In this document: piece by piece, positions 31,252 through 39,554 of the stretch
Layout: every line of letters starts with the position of its first letter
Position numbering within the stretch: the first letter of the stretch is position 1
NCBI GenBank assembly: GCA_964577175.1
Contig: CAZNYC010000015.1
Coordinates: 1-43,167, forward strand
DNA length: 43,167 bases
From: BS750m-G62 sp964577175
GTDB taxonomy: Bacteria > Planctomycetota > Phycisphaerae > FEN-1346
Direction: 5' to 3'
Translations under genes and position numbers: made by a program
Notes under the pieces: generated by a model
Told to the model about the DNA's origin: nothing
The model's database searches: none
What the model saw: only the letters and a program-made list of their open reading frames with translations

Positions 31252-33456
31252 CTAGCGGGAAGGGGGCGCGGGGGAAGATTCTTTTTCCGCCTCGGCCTCG
31301 GCCAGGGCCCGGCGGCACTCGCCCATCCGCCGGCGGACCCACGTGGCCTCCACCGGCAGGCCCGTCTGCTCGTAGAACCGGCCGAGGGCCTCGTACCGCT
31401 CCGCCAGGTCGAATCCCAACGTCCACCGCAACTTGCGGAGGCAGTCCGGGCACAGGTGCAGCGGTTCCCGCGTCGACGACCGCCGCGCCTGGTTCATCAC
31501 GCAGAAGTACTTGCGGCAGGGGGTGAGGCTGAGGGCACGGCCGGTGGCGTCGGCCGCCATCCCCAGCGCCAGCCGCCGGTCGCGGTACAGCCGGTCCGGC
31601 CGCTCCTTCTTCCGGAAGAACGCGGGGAACGTCCGGGCCAGGCCGACCACCGCCAGCCCCTTGTCCGTGCGCGACAAGTGGGCGACGGACGGCCAGTCCG
31701 CGTGCTGCGCGCTGTACAGGTCCTGCGTCGCCAGACCCACGACGGCGAGGGCGTCCGGCGGGCGCGACGCCTCCAGGACGTCATCGAGCAGCGCCTCGGC
31801 GTCGTACTGACGGACCGCCCGGCCCGCCACCGTGGCGGCCCGCGACGGCCGGCCCTCGAGCGGCTCAGGCGGCAGCGTCCGGACGGGCAGGGTGAAGTAG
31901 GCGGCCAGGAAGTCGCGGACGCGGCCGAGACGCTTCTCCACCTTCTCGTCCTGCGGCCCGAGGGGGAGGACGTAGATCGTGTGCCGCCCGCGCGTGGGCC
32001 GCCGCGGGCCGGATGCCACGTATCGCCGGAACGGGACGACCCAGTCGCGGGCCTCGGCGTCGAAGCCGCCGGCGTTCTGCGAAAGACCCCGCTCCCGCCA
32101 GCCGCGGCCGGCGTAGAAGCCGGGCGGATCGGACTCGACGTCCACCTCGGGGCGGTACAGGTTCTCCGGCGCGGCCGGCGCCGAACGGCCGGCCGGCGCG
32201 CGGAGGGTACGCTCGGCCGGGGCGCTGCCCGACGCCGCGGCCGGCGGTTCGGCGCCGGCGGCGCCGGCGGCGGGGACGCATTCCTTCAGCCGCTCGAGCA
32301 GCCACCGGGCCTCGTCCATCCGACCGATGCGGACGTAGTACCGACGCAGCGCCTGGTATCGCTCGACGAGGTCGAACCCGAGGCTCCACCGCAGTTTCCG
32401 CAGGCAGTCCGGGCACAGGTGGACCGGCTCCTTCATCGACGTGACCTTGGCCTGGTTCATGACGCAGTAGTACTTGCGGCAGGGGGTGAGGCCGAGCATG
32501 CCGGCGGCGGCGTCGGCGAACATCCGCATGGCCAGGTCCATGCCGCGACGTTCGGCCTTGGCGGTTGGGGCGGCGTTGTGAAACTCCGGAAACAGCCGCG
32601 CCAGGCTGCACATCGCGAAGCCGTGGCCCGTGTACGTTTCGTTGCCGACGCAGTCCCAGTCGACCTCATCGGAGTAGAGGTCCTCGGCCGTGATGCCGAT
32701 CATGGCCAGGGTGTCGGGGCGGAGGCGCGGCACGAGGCGGTGGTCCTTCAAGTCGCCGGCCTCGAACTGGCGGACGCGGCGGCGGGCGACGGTGACCGTG
32801 CGGACGGGCCGGCCCCGGACCGGCGCCGGTTCTTGCATCCGGACCGGCAGGGTGAGGTAGACCTGGAGGAACTCGCGGAGGCGGCGCATCCGTTTGCGCA
32901 TGCGGTAGGTCATCTCGCCCAGCGGGACGACGTCGATGGTGTGCCGCTCGCGTGTCGGCCGCAGCGCCCGCCCCTGGAACTGATGAAACGAGGCGACCCA
33001 TCCGCGGGCCTCGGCGTCCCATCCGCCGGCGTCGCGCCCGAGGCCCCGTTCGCGGAAATGGGTCAGGGCGTAGAAGGCGGGCGGGTCGGTCTCCGGGTCC
33101 ACCGGCGGGCGGAAGAGGAAGTTGACGGGCGGCGAGCGGTTTGTCCGGATGGGCAGGGGAGCGGGTGGGGGCGGGGCCTCCGCGCCGGCGCCCGGTGGGG
33201 GAGGCGGGGTGTCGTCCGGCCGGGGCGAGCGATCGGCCGCACCCCCGGGGATGAAGGCGCCGTCGTCGGGCGGGGTCTCGGGCTCGCCGCCGGGCGTGAA
33301 GGCGCCGGTATCGGCGCCGGAGGGTTCGGCGGGGGAAGCGGCCCGAGGGGGAACGGCGGCCGGCGCGGCCGGGGCGCCGAGGGTCACCAGCGCCGCAGCC
33401 AGGAGTGTGGCCGGTCGCACGGGTCGGCTCCAAAACGCGTCGTGGGGGCTTGACAC
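31252..33456 (-). CDS. Tandemly duplicated archaemetzincin-like protein lacking the protease motif
   Basis: 734 residues from a GTG at 33456 (AAGGGG upstream). A Sec-type signal (VRPATLLAAALVTLGAPAAPAA) is followed by a proline-rich linker to about 112, then two homologous halves, about 117-394 and 436-715. Each half has the archaemetzincin order: HTIxVxPLG strand, RQ(F/Y)xAxxL, DLYS, a serine/alanine-rich helix, then C-x4-C-x-M-x14-C-x2-C (Cys326, 331, 348, 351; Cys647, 652, 669, 672). The HExxHxxGxxH positions before the first Cys read D-A-A-A-G-M-L-G-L-T-P and D-A-T-G-R-A-L-S-L-T-P, so all three zinc histidines and the glutamate are gone in both halves. It is first gene of the phosphodiesterase operon. 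Family call by pattern only. Confidence 0.75.
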   Translation of the reverse strand: MSSPHDAFWSRPVRPATLLAAALVTLGAPAAPAAVPPRAASPAEPSGADTGAFTPGGEPETPPDDGAFIPGGAADRSPRPDDTPPPPPGAGAEAPPPPAPLPIRTNRSPPVNFLFRPPVDPETDPPAFYALTHFRERGLGRDAGGWDAEARGWVASFHQFQGRALRPTRERHTIDVVPLGEMTYRMRKRMRRLREFLQVYLTLPVRMQEPAPVRGRPVRTVTVARRRVRQFEAGDLKDHRLVPRLRPDTLAMIGITAEDLYSDEVDWDCVGNETYTGHGFAMCSLARLFPEFHNAAPTAKAERRGMDLAMRMFADAAAGMLGLTPCRKYYCVMNQAKVTSMKEPVHLCPDCLRKLRWSLGFDLVERYQALRRYYVRIGRMDEARWLLERLKECVPAAGAAGAEPPAAASGSAPAERTLRAPAGRSAPAAPENLYRPEVDVESDPPGFYAGRGWRERGLSQNAGGFDAEARDWVVPFRRYVASGPRRPTRGRHTIYVLPLGPQDEKVEKRLGRVRDFLAAYFTLPVRTLPPEPLEGRPSRAATVAGRAVRQYDAEALLDDVLEASRPPDALAVVGLATQDLYSAQHADWPSVAHLSRTDKGLAVVGLARTFPAFFRKKERPDRLYRDRRLALGMAADATGRALSLTPCRKYFCVMNQARRSSTREPLHLCPDCLRKLRWTLGFDLAERYEALGRFYEQTGLPVEATWVRRRMGECRRALAEAEAEKESSPAPPSR

Positions 33457-33477
33457 CGTCCCCTTGGTTTATACTAT
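33450..33477 (+). promoter_or_regulatory. Promoter of the tRNA-Leu gene
   Basis: TTGACA (33450-33455), a 16-bp spacer and TACTAT (33472-33477; TATACT overlaps two bases earlier). The start would fall about 20 nt before the tRNA. Confidence 0.65.
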
Positions 33478-33506
33478 GGGGGGGCCCCGACGGGGCAACA
33501 TTTTGT

Positions 33507-33595
33507 GCGCTCGTGGCGGAATTGGCAGACGCGCTAGGTTCAGGTCCTAGTCCGCTTTACCGCGGGTGGAGGTTCGAATCCTCTCGAGCGCACCA
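33507..33595 (+). tRNA. tRNA-Leu (anticodon CAG)
   Basis: Acceptor stem GCGCTCG pairs with CGAGCGC, followed by an encoded ACCA (CCA at 33593-33595). The anticodon stem CTAGG/CCTAG encloses TTCAGGT, so the anticodon is CAG, reading CUG. A long variable arm (GTCCGCTTTACCGCGGGT) and the T arm with GGTTCGAATCC confirm a class II leucine tRNA. Confidence 0.95.
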
Positions 33596-33612
33596 TTCGG
33601 CTTCCCACGCCG

Positions 33613-33638
33613 GCCGACGGGCATCGGTCGGCGTTTTT
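33613..33638 (+). terminator. Rho-independent terminator after tRNA-Leu
   Basis: GCCGAC-GGGCATCG-GTCGGC followed by GTTTTT, 18 bp after the tRNA CCA end. Confidence 0.7.
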
Positions 33639-33679
33639 CAAGGCCGCAGGCGGCAAGCCACGAGCCGCGAGCGTGTGGC

Positions 33680-33765
33680 CCGGCCGGTCTTGCCCGGCCG
33701 GGAGATGGGCCGGTTTACGTGGCCCGGCCGGGAAACCTCCCTTTCCTTTGATGGGAGAGGGGGTG
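33680..33765. repeat. CAAG/CTTG hairpin and family D fragment
   Basis: CCGGCCGG-TCTTGC-CCGGCCGG (33680-33701, the inverse of 13619-13640) and CTCCC...TTTGATGGGAG (about 33737-33758), similar to the family D element in the ferredoxin gene. They lie in the 240-bp gap between the tRNA-Leu terminator and the HDOD gene stop, which holds no gene. Confidence 0.65.
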
Positions 33766-33878
33766 CAGCCCCCGCAGGGGCAAGAGACGATAGCCCTGCA
33801 CGTGAGTGCGGCACAGGCAGGCGATTCCGTCCGGCCGCCGCCGCGGCAGGGGCGGCAGGCCGCCGCACGCCGGAAACC

Positions 33879-35123
33879 TCACCCCACGTTCACCTGGGCG
33901 AACGCCGCGTTCGCCCACTTCAGCGCTTCCGCGTAGATGGGTGGGACGGCATCGGGGTCGATGCCGAGCCGGACGGCCCATCCGGCGAAGGCCGGCCAGT
34001 CGCCCGCCTCGTACGCCGTTACCAGGTCGTACACCGGCTGGTACGGCGTGTCCTGGCCGAGCAGGGTGCCCTTGACGTCCTGGTCGAGCGGCAGTTTCTC
34101 CAGCACCGTTTCCATCGGCGCATCGAGCAGGGCGTCGATGACCGAGAACATGCCCATGAGGAAAAGTTCGGACCGATGCTCGTCCAGGCCGGCGGGTTCG
34201 GCCAGGCCCTCGCCCATCTTGGCGCGGACGGTGCTTCGCAGGAACAGTTCGTCGGGCTTGTCCGTGCCCATCTGCCGGAGCGAGACCAGGGCGAACCACT
34301 TTCGGATTTCCTTCGGCCCCAGCATCACGAGGGCGCGTTTCAGATTCGTCACCTCGTACCGCAGGCCGAACCACACGGAGTTGATGAACTGGAGCAGTTT
34401 GTACGCCAGGGCCACGTCCTGCTTCAGGGTCTCCTCGATTTCCTCGAGCGACATCTGGGGCCGGTGCACTTCCTCCAGCAGCCGGAGGTACGCCAGTTTC
34501 GACCCTTCGACGACCTTGCCTTCCTCGATGAGCGGCTTGGAGAAGAACGAGCCCTGGAAGTACTCGAACCCCTCGGCCTCGGCCCGGTCGAAATCCTCCT
34601 CGGTCTCGATGTGCTGGACCAGCGGCCGGATGCCGCACGAACGCAGGGCCCGGGCCAGGCGGGCCCGCTCGCCGGGGGCGGTCGCGAAGCCGTCCACCTT
34701 CACGATATCCGCCAGGTCCAGCAGCGGATGGGCGGCCTCGGCCAGGACGAAATCGTCCATGGCGATGGTGTAACCGCAGCCCCGAAGCCGGCGGCACGCC
34801 TCCACGAGGTCGTCGTCCGGGTCGGCGTTGTCGAGCACCTCCAGGGTCACGAGGTCGGGCGGGAGGAGGTCGGGCACGTGGTCAAGCACGAGACCCCGCG
34901 TCATGGGAAGAAACGCCCGCCGGCCGCCGGTCAGGTCCTCCAGGCCGATGTCCACCAGCGCCGAGGTGATGAGGTCCAGGAGCGGCTCGTCGCCGGCCCC
35001 TTCGCCAACCGCTGTGCCCGGCGCCGGCCGGAACACCAGTTCATACCCGTGGACCGACTTGACGCGGTGGAAGATCGGCTGTCGCACCACGAATACGGAA
35101 CGGGCCAGAGCGGACTTCTCCAT
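33879..35123 (-). CDS. EAL-like/HDOD domain signalling protein (YuxH type)
   Basis: 414 residues. ATG at 35123 with AAGGAGG 8 nt upstream. The N-terminal half (about 8-200) is an EAL-like domain that opens VFVVRQPIFHRVKSVHGYELVFR; the EAL triad is replaced by ELV (residues 28-30), so phosphodiesterase activity on cyclic di-GMP is doubtful, as in YuxH proteins. The C-terminal half (about 205-400) is an HDOD domain with SLEEIEETLKQDVALAYKLLQFINS and LVMLGPKEIRKWFALVSL. Such proteins are cytoplasmic regulators of motility, attachment or cell cycle. It stands alone between the tRNA-Leu and tRNA-Cys genes. The in-frame upstream extension to 35231 lacks family similarity. Confidence 0.9.
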   Translation of the reverse strand: MEKSALARSVFVVRQPIFHRVKSVHGYELVFRPAPGTAVGEGAGDEPLLDLITSALVDIGLEDLTGGRRAFLPMTRGLVLDHVPDLLPPDLVTLEVLDNADPDDDLVEACRRLRGCGYTIAMDDFVLAEAAHPLLDLADIVKVDGFATAPGERARLARALRSCGIRPLVQHIETEEDFDRAEAEGFEYFQGSFFSKPLIEEGKVVEGSKLAYLRLLEEVHRPQMSLEEIEETLKQDVALAYKLLQFINSVWFGLRYEVTNLKRALVMLGPKEIRKWFALVSLRQMGTDKPDELFLRSTVRAKMGEGLAEPAGLDEHRSELFLMGMFSVIDALLDAPMETVLEKLPLDQDVKGTLLGQDTPYQPVYDLVTAYEAGDWPAFAGWAVRLGIDPDAVPPIYAEALKWANAAFAQVNVG

Positions 35124-35503
35124 CGGTGGTCCTCCTTGCGGGGTGTCCCCCCCGGAGTGAAGCCCGATCCCAACGGCCCGGCAACGCCGCCGGCCCAGCA
35201 TCCGGCGGCAAAGAGTCTTCCCCTGTTTCATCGTCAGGATTCGGCTGCGGGTCTAATGAAATCCGGCCGGAAATGTGGCGGACCGGCCCGCCGGGTCACC
35301 GCGCGAGGCGCCGGCCGTCCCAGGCGCCATCCGCCGCCCAAAGGGCAAAGGCTGCGGTAAGGAAGGCCGTCCGGGCAAACGCCCGGTGCCGGCCGGGGTG
35401 GGCGGCGCGTCGCAGGGTTCGCGCTCCTGCGGCTGTCGCCGGAAGCCGTCCTGCCGAAGAACCGTCCGCGCCGCCACGTCAAAGCCTTGCCGCACAAACG
35501 GGG
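35124..35503. other. Gap without a recognised gene
   Basis: 380 bp between the HDOD gene start and the tRNA-Cys promoter. A small palindrome CCGGGC-AAA-GCCCGG occurs near 35368-35384. Long reading frames here on the minus strand run through the antisense of tRNA-Cys and look spurious. Confidence 0.6.
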
Positions 35504-35533
35504 TGGACGGCGCCGGGCCGAAGATGCTACAAT
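35504..35533 (+). promoter_or_regulatory. Putative promoter of the tRNA-Cys gene
   Basis: TACAAT (35528-35533) with a weak TGGACG 18 bp upstream (35504-35509), and start expected about 5-10 nt before the tRNA. Confidence 0.45.
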
Positions 35534-35544
35534 GCCCGGCCCAA

Positions 35545-35620
35545 GGCGGGATAGCCAAGTGGCTAAGGCACCGGTTTGCAAAACCGGCATTCGCGGGTTC
35601 GAATCCCGCTCCCGCCTCCA
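35545..35620 (+). tRNA. tRNA-Cys (anticodon GCA)
   Basis: Acceptor GGCGGGA pairs with TCCCGCC, discriminator T, CCA encoded. The stem CCGGT/ACCGG encloses TTGCAAA, so the anticodon is GCA. T arm GCGGGTTCGAATCCCGC. 76 nt, normal. Confidence 0.96.
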
Positions 35621-35871
35621 CCATCGGCGTTTTTCGGCCGCAAGCGGCGACGGGGGGGCTTCCTGTCCGCGGCAGTGCCCGTCACATCTGCTGTTGCGGG
35701 CAGATCGGGCCAGGGGATTGTCGCCGGCTGGCGCACGGCCATCGGGAAGATGACGCCTGAGGGTTACACACAGCAGTGTCGACCACGGCGGCTTGCAAGG
35801 GTCTCGTCCGGGTTGGACACGTGCCGCCGACAGCCGGCCCCGAGTGCCGCAGCGTGGACGAGGAGCATATC

Positions 35872-37872
35872 GTGAGGCTGTCACCTATTGCCATCTTGCT
35901 GGCAGGCGTGTTGTGCGTCCATGCGCCGGCCGGGGCTGCGGAACTCGTCCTGGTCGAAAAGGGCGTCAGCCGTGCCCCGATCGTCGTTTCCAAGGACGCC
36001 CCGCCGCTGACCCGCCGCGCGGCCGGCGAACTGGCCGGGTACATCGAGAAGACCACCGGCGCCCGGCCCGACATCATCGAGGGCAAGCCGGATCCGGTCC
36101 CCGAGCACGCCGTCTGGGTCGGCTGTCAGCCGGTGCTGAAGACGTTGTTCCCGAGCATCGACCTCGACTTCGAGCATCCCGAAGCGATCCTGATCGCCGC
36201 CAACGAGAACCACCTGGTGATCGCCGGCCGTGACCGCTGGGACCCCGACCACCTGGTGGCCGAGGTCCGCGACGAACGGATCGTCGGCAAGCAACAGGAA
36301 TACGGCACCGTCAACGCCGTGTACACCTTTCTGCAGAAGTACCTGGGCGTGCGCTGGCTTTGGCCCGGCGAACTCGGCGAGGACATCGTCGAAAAGGACA
36401 CCGTCGCGCTGGCGCCTTTCGAGTACCGATACCACCCGCAAATCCGCGCCCGCGGCGGGGTCTTTCACTTCTCCTCGTTGGGGAACCGGGGGTACGGGCG
36501 GTCGCACGATTGGTCGCGGCGTCAGCGCCTCCAACTCGACTCGCTTCACCAGCCCGGCGGGCACGCGTTCGGCGATTGGTGGACGCGTTTCCACGCGCAG
36601 CATCCCGACTACTTCGCCCTCCAGCCCGACGGGACGCGGAGCGGCTTCCCGCGACCCAAGTATGCCAAACTGTGCCAGTCCAACCCGGCGGTATGGGAGC
36701 AGTGGCTGGACGACGTCGAAGCGCAGTTGAAGAAGGACCCCACCCAAACGGTCTTCAGCGGCGCGCCCAACGACAGTTGGCTCAGCGGACATTGCGTGTG
36801 CGAGACGTGCAGCGCCTGGGACCATCCCGACGGCGAGCCCCGGATGTTTCACTGGAAGGGGATGCACCGGGAGCACGTGGCCCTTTCCGACCGGCACGTG
36901 ACGTTCGCCAACCGTCTGGCGCGCCGGCTGAAAGACCGGTATCCCCACCGGGACTACCACGTGCTCATGCCGGCCTACGGGCACTCCCGGCCGGTGCCGG
37001 TGGAGGCCGTGCCCGCCGACAACGTCATCATCTCCAGTGTGGCCAACTTCTTCGGACGGACGCACCTCAAGGACCGCGGCTCCACCAGGGGCACAACCCA
37101 CCGCGAGCAGTTCGCCGGCTGGGGCAACGTGGCGCGGCACCTGATGTGGCGGCCGAACACGGGCAGCCCGGCCGGCTGGCAACAGGGTCTGCCCGACCTG
37201 TCCGTCGGCCAGACCATCGAGGACCTCAAGTTTGTCGCCGAGCATCATGGCATCGGCATCTTCATCGACAGCGTGTGGGAACACTGGGCCACCCAAGGAC
37301 CGCAGTATTACGTCATGGCGCAACTGACGTGGGATCCCCGACGGGACGGCCGGGCCGTTCTCGACGACTACTACCACCGGGGCTTCGGGCCGGCCGCCGA
37401 GGAGGTGAAGGCCTGTTTCGCACGGCTGGAGCGGGCCCGCGAGGCGTTCGGCGACGAGTACGGTTACGGCGCGGCCGTGTCTGATCTGCCGGGTCTCTAC
37501 ACGGACGAATTGCTGGCCGAAGCCGATGCGCATCTCCGCCGCGCCGCCGCCGGCCTCGACGATGGGCCCGACCGCTATCGCCGGCGCGTCGAGTTTGTCC
37601 GCGCCGGCCTTACCTATACGAAGTTACAGGTGGAGAACATCGCGTTGATGGCGCAGTACTGGGAGCAGCAGGACGAAGGCATCGCCGAGAGAGTGAAGAA
37701 GAACTGGCAAGCGATCCAGGCGCTCTGCGAACGGCACCCCTATGCCGTGAACTGGGGCCCTGTGCGCCCGCAGACGCCCCGCATGCGCGGCCTGCATCCC
37801 GATTATCCGAACCCGAAGTGGAAGCCGAGGACGAAACCTGAAAACGGAAACCGGGAGAACGGCCGGGACTGA
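35872..37872 (+). CDS. Secreted DUF4838-family protein, probable carbohydrate-active
   Basis: 666 residues from a GTG at 35872; GAGGAG lies 7 nt before it. Sec signal LSPIAILLAGVLCVHAPAGAA, cleavage near AGAA-EL. Residues about 30-150 resemble the alpha/beta domain that precedes glycoside-hydrolase barrels (RAAGELAGYIEKTTGARPDI, VWVGCQPVLKTL). The region about 185-600 carries the DUF4838 pattern: YLGVRWLWPGELGEDIV, then VFSGAPNDSW, CVCETCSAWD and VWEHWATQGPQYYVMAQL. Family members sit in polysaccharide-utilisation loci, so it may act on a glycan outside the cell; catalytic residues are not established. The rhamnulokinase gene follows, which hints at a rhamnose-containing glycan. The 5' gap (35621-35871) shows nothing else. 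Confidence 0.82.
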   Translation: MRLSPIAILLAGVLCVHAPAGAAELVLVEKGVSRAPIVVSKDAPPLTRRAAGELAGYIEKTTGARPDIIEGKPDPVPEHAVWVGCQPVLKTLFPSIDLDFEHPEAILIAANENHLVIAGRDRWDPDHLVAEVRDERIVGKQQEYGTVNAVYTFLQKYLGVRWLWPGELGEDIVEKDTVALAPFEYRYHPQIRARGGVFHFSSLGNRGYGRSHDWSRRQRLQLDSLHQPGGHAFGDWWTRFHAQHPDYFALQPDGTRSGFPRPKYAKLCQSNPAVWEQWLDDVEAQLKKDPTQTVFSGAPNDSWLSGHCVCETCSAWDHPDGEPRMFHWKGMHREHVALSDRHVTFANRLARRLKDRYPHRDYHVLMPAYGHSRPVPVEAVPADNVIISSVANFFGRTHLKDRGSTRGTTHREQFAGWGNVARHLMWRPNTGSPAGWQQGLPDLSVGQTIEDLKFVAEHHGIGIFIDSVWEHWATQGPQYYVMAQLTWDPRRDGRAVLDDYYHRGFGPAAEEVKACFARLERAREAFGDEYGYGAAVSDLPGLYTDELLAEADAHLRRAAAGLDDGPDRYRRRVEFVRAGLTYTKLQVENIALMAQYWEQQDEGIAERVKKNWQAIQALCERHPYAVNWGPVRPQTPRMRGLHPDYPNPKWKPRTKPENGNRENGRD

Positions 37873-37929
37873 CCGGCGACTCGCCCAATCCGACAAGGCC
37901 GTCGACCGCTTTGCCCACGCCTCGTGAAA

Positions 37930-38058
37930 TGCGGATTCAACTTTGAAACGCAACACGGCGCTGAAGCCCCTGGAGCCCCGTTGCGTCGGCCTCACGCCGA
38001 GGCCCTCAAACGCCTGAATGCGTTGTTTGGCATGTTGCGTTTCAAGGTTGAATCCGCA
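37930..38058. repeat. Inverted repeat with 26-bp near-perfect arms
   Basis: Left arm TGCGGATTCAACTTTGAAAC plus GCAACA (37930-37955) and right arm TGTTGCGTTTCAAGGTTGAA plus TCCGCA (38033-38058), with one mismatch in 26 bp and a 77-bp centre that itself contains GGCCTC-ACGCC-GAGGCC. No flanking duplication is evident. It may be a MITE, or a hairpin structure that ends the DUF4838 transcript. Confidence 0.7.
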
Positions 38059-38068
38059 CACCGAATCG

Positions 38069-38098
38069 TTGACGCCCGCCCCCCGCGGCCGCTACCGT
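38069..38098 (+). promoter_or_regulatory. Putative promoter of rhaB
   Basis: TTGACG (38069-38074), 18-bp spacer with a GCGGCCGC palindrome, TACCGT (38093-38098); start near 38105, leader about 64 nt. It begins 11 bp after the 26-bp-arm inverted repeat. Confidence 0.5.
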
Positions 38099-38168
38099 AC
38101 ACACAGCCCTGTGCCGCGCTGCGTCTCGGCGCTCGCGTCGTTGAGCCCTTCTGTCAAGGAGACCGACC

Positions 38169-39548
38169 GTGAGAATCCTGGCCGTTGACCTCGGTGCATC
38201 CAGCGGACGCACCATCGTGGGCGAGGTTGAGGGTGGACGCATCGCCCTCGCGGAAACCCACCGCTTCGAGAACGGTATGGTCGAGACGGACGGCTCCAAG
38301 CGGTGGGACGTCGAGGCGCTGCTCGAGGAGATCAAGACCGGCATCGCCGCCTCCGGACCGCTCGACGGCATCGGCATCGACACGTGGGGCGTGGACTACG
38401 GCTTGCTCGACGGTGAGGGGAACCTGCTCGACGCTCCCTACGCCTATCGCGACGCCCGCCACGAAACCGCCATCAGCGAGGTGTACGCCCGCGTCCCGAA
38501 GGAACAACTCTACGCCCGCACCGGAATGCAGGAACTGCCGTTCAACACGGTCTTCCAACTGGTGGCAGAGGGGCGCGAGCGGCCGGACCTCCACACGCGC
38601 GCCCGCCGCATGCTCCTCATGCCCGAACTCCTCACCTACCTCCTGACCGGCCGGATGCAGAGCGAGTACAGCATCTCGAGCACCACGGGTCTGCTGAACG
38701 CCCGGACCCGCGACTGGGACACCGACCTCCTCCGGACCCTCGGCCTGCCGGACCGCCTCGTCGGCCCCATCGCCATGCCGGGCGCCCGCGCCGGCGACTA
38801 CGAGGGCACGCCCGTCTTCTGCCCCGCCATGCACGATACCGGCAGCGCCGTGGCGGCCGTCCCGGCCGTCGAGGGCGGCCAGTGGGCGTACCTCTCCAGT
38901 GGCACGTGGTCCTTGATCGGGGCGGAACTCGACCAGCCCGTCCTCACTCCGGCGGCGGCCAAGGCGGACTTCACCAACGAGGGCGGCGTCGAAGGCCGCA
39001 TCCGATTTCTGAAGAACATCAACGGCCTGTGGCTCATCCAGGAGTGCCGGCGCATCTGGGCCGACGGCGGCCGGGAGATGGACTTCGCCGAGATCGCCGC
39101 GGCCGCCGACGACTCCGACTACGCCGCCACCATCGACCCGAACGATTTGCGGTACCTGGCGCCGGAGAACATGGTGGAGGAGATCCGGGCGGACCTGGCC
39201 TCCCGCGGCGAGCCGGCCCCGGCCGACGAGGCCGACCTGGCGCGGTGCTGTTACCTCAGCCTCGCCCAGGCCTATCGGCGGGAACTCGACCGGCTCCAGG
39301 ACGTGACCGGCCGGCGCTTCGACCGCCTCCACATCGTGGGCGGCGGATGCCGGGCCGACCTCCTGAACCGCCTGACCGCCGACGCCGTCGGCATTCCCGT
39401 CCACGTGGGGCCGGCGGAGGCGACCGCCATCGGCAACCTGTGCGTCCAGGCGCGGGCGTGCGGCGAGTTCGCCGATCTCGACGCGGCACGCCGCGCCGTC
39501 GCCGAGACGTTTTCCGTCCAGGTGTACGAGCCGTCAGGCGATAGGTGA
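38169..39548 (+). CDS. rhaB: Rhamnulokinase
   Basis: 459 residues (E. coli RhaB is about 489). GTG at 38169 with AAGGAG 7 nt upstream. FGGY-family signs: the phosphate-loop region AVDLGASSGRTIVGE (5-19), GIDTWGVDYGLLD (about 75-87), SGTWSLIG (about 243-250) and the C-terminal GGGCRADLLNRLTADAVG. DTWGVDYGLLD and the QECRRIW segment (about 290-296) fit rhamnulokinases better than gluconate or xylulose kinases. It phosphorylates L-rhamnulose with ATP in the cytosol. No rhaA or rhaD is seen in this window. The C-terminal half keeps normal spacing. Confidence 0.93.
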   Translation: MRILAVDLGASSGRTIVGEVEGGRIALAETHRFENGMVETDGSKRWDVEALLEEIKTGIAASGPLDGIGIDTWGVDYGLLDGEGNLLDAPYAYRDARHETAISEVYARVPKEQLYARTGMQELPFNTVFQLVAEGRERPDLHTRARRMLLMPELLTYLLTGRMQSEYSISSTTGLLNARTRDWDTDLLRTLGLPDRLVGPIAMPGARAGDYEGTPVFCPAMHDTGSAVAAVPAVEGGQWAYLSSGTWSLIGAELDQPVLTPAAAKADFTNEGGVEGRIRFLKNINGLWLIQECRRIWADGGREMDFAEIAAAADDSDYAATIDPNDLRYLAPENMVEEIRADLASRGEPAPADEADLARCCYLSLAQAYRRELDRLQDVTGRRFDRLHIVGGGCRADLLNRLTADAVGIPVHVGPAEATAIGNLCVQARACGEFADLDAARRAVAETFSVQVYEPSGDR

Positions 39549-39554
39549 TGCCCA

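Noticed and set aside
33507..33638. Integration site (att) at the tRNA-Leu 3' end
   Set aside because: No second copy of the tRNA 3' end and no integrase gene in the window.
35253..35884. Minus-strand ORFs through tRNA-Cys
   Set aside because: Their N-termini are the antisense of the tRNA, a common false ORF; no coding features beyond that.
37624..38172. Short ORFs across the 26-bp-arm inverted repeat, both strands
   Set aside because: The open frames come from the repeat itself; no ribosome site or similarity.
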